Source: Populus alba
Lineage: Eukaryota; Streptophyta; Magnoliopsida; Malpighiales; Salicaceae
Assembly (NCBI RefSeq): GCF_005239225.2
Contig: NC_133299.1
Span: forward strand, 10,916,967 to 10,980,966
Direction: 5' to 3'
DNA length: 64,000 nucleotides
Shown here: in pieces, positions 63,710-64,000 of the stretch
Layout of the letters: the number at the start of each line of letters is the position of its first letter
Position numbering within the stretch: position 1 is the stretch's first letter
Notes under the pieces: model-generated
Database searches by the model: none
Told to the model about the DNA's origin: nothing
The model's input: only the letters and a program-made list of their open reading frames with translations
Translations under genes and position numbers: made by a program

Positions 63710-64000
63710 ATGGACATTTTTCCGAGAGGGTATAGTGGGTTATGGCTGCAAATTGCATCCGTTTGGTTCTTGGTGGTGTTAATGCAGAATTTTAGAGGGA
63801 GTTTATCAACTTCCAAGTACTTGATTGGACTCGGGAGCTGTGACATGACAGGGCCTGCAGCTGATGTCAACATGATGGGGTATGCAAATACGGAACAGAT
63901 TGCTTCTGGTGTTCACTTCAGGTTGCGAGCTCGTGCATTCATGGTGGCTGAACCTCAGGGGAGCCGTGTTGTATATGTGAACCTTGATGCTTGTATGGCT
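63710..64000 (+). CDS. Neutral ceramidase, N-terminal part (runs off the window)
   Basis: Hydrolyses ceramide to a sphingoid base and fatty acid; plant members act in the endomembrane/secretory system. Open from ATG 63710 to the window end (97 codons, no stop). Residues 9-28 (SGLWLQIASVWFLVVLMQN) form a hydrophobic signal or anchor segment. From residue 37 the sequence reads YLIGLGSCDMTGPAADVNMMGYA, the conserved start of the neutral/alkaline ceramidase domain, then QIASGVHFRLRARAFMVAEPQGSRVVYVNLDACMA. The catalytic serine region lies beyond the window. The usual full length is about 750-780 aa, so over 85 percent is missing only because of the window edge. Confidence 0.93.
   Translation, partial: MDIFPRGYSGLWLQIASVWFLVVLMQNFRGSLSTSKYLIGLGSCDMTGPAADVNMMGYANTEQIASGVHFRLRARAFMVAEPQGSRVVYVNLDACMA

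Overview
This is a plant nuclear window. Genes are short-exon and widely spaced, splice sites are GT/AG, the A+T content is high, and most of the DNA is transposable elements at various stages of decay. Several dispersed repeats look like ones I associate with poplar/willow genomes: pyrimidine-rich tracts alternating with a GGTTGAC-type core, and TTAAAAATATATTAAAATAATATT stretches. I therefore lean towards a Salicaceae-like woody dicot, but the sequence does not prove this.

Five ordinary host genes are visible. (1) A nine-exon FKBP18-like thylakoid-lumen immunophilin on + (13626-17291). (2) A two-exon RuvB-like 2 / reptin (RVB2) gene on - (35518-37994), with a single-base frameshift inside exon 2. 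(3) A three-exon DnaJC28/DUF1992 gene on + (53742-55350). (4) A seven-exon VPS37 ESCRT-I gene on - (56733-59555), convergent with (3). (5) The 5' end of a neutral ceramidase gene on + (63710 to the window edge), preceded by a probable 5'UTR intron.

Transposable-element layout. 1.7-8.7 kb is an old composite repeat with a degenerate Ty3/gypsy integrase fragment and two tandem arrays (49-bp and about 21-bp units); a relative lies at 48.7-52.7 kb, and an inverted piece at 26.1-26.7 kb. A complete TRIM with its TSD is at 10569-11011. A solo LTR with its TSD (23901-24729) splits one copy of a roughly 1-kb direct repeat. A decayed copia element on - (27.3-31.2 kb) carries a 471-bp duplication. A non-autonomous hAT element with an exact 8-bp TSD (34035-35126) lies just downstream of RVB2. 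An Athila-like LTR retrotransposon on - fills 38257-47938.

The Athila-like element is the most interesting object. It has both LTRs, a tRNA-Asp primer-binding site, a candidate polypurine tract and a likely 5-bp TSD. It has lost reverse transcriptase, RNase H and the integrase core. Between the integrase C-terminus and the 3' LTR it carries two extra same-strand ORFs: a basic Cys-cluster protein of unknown function, and an intronless LOG-family cytokinin-activating enzyme gene, which looks like a captured host gene. Each has a TATA-like box about 60-75 bp before its ATG. The LOG ORF has an intact catalytic motif but a stop codon 38 residues before the probable natural end. The 3' LTR of this element lies only about 260 bp upstream of the RVB2 start codon, on the same strand, so the element may also affect RVB2 transcription.
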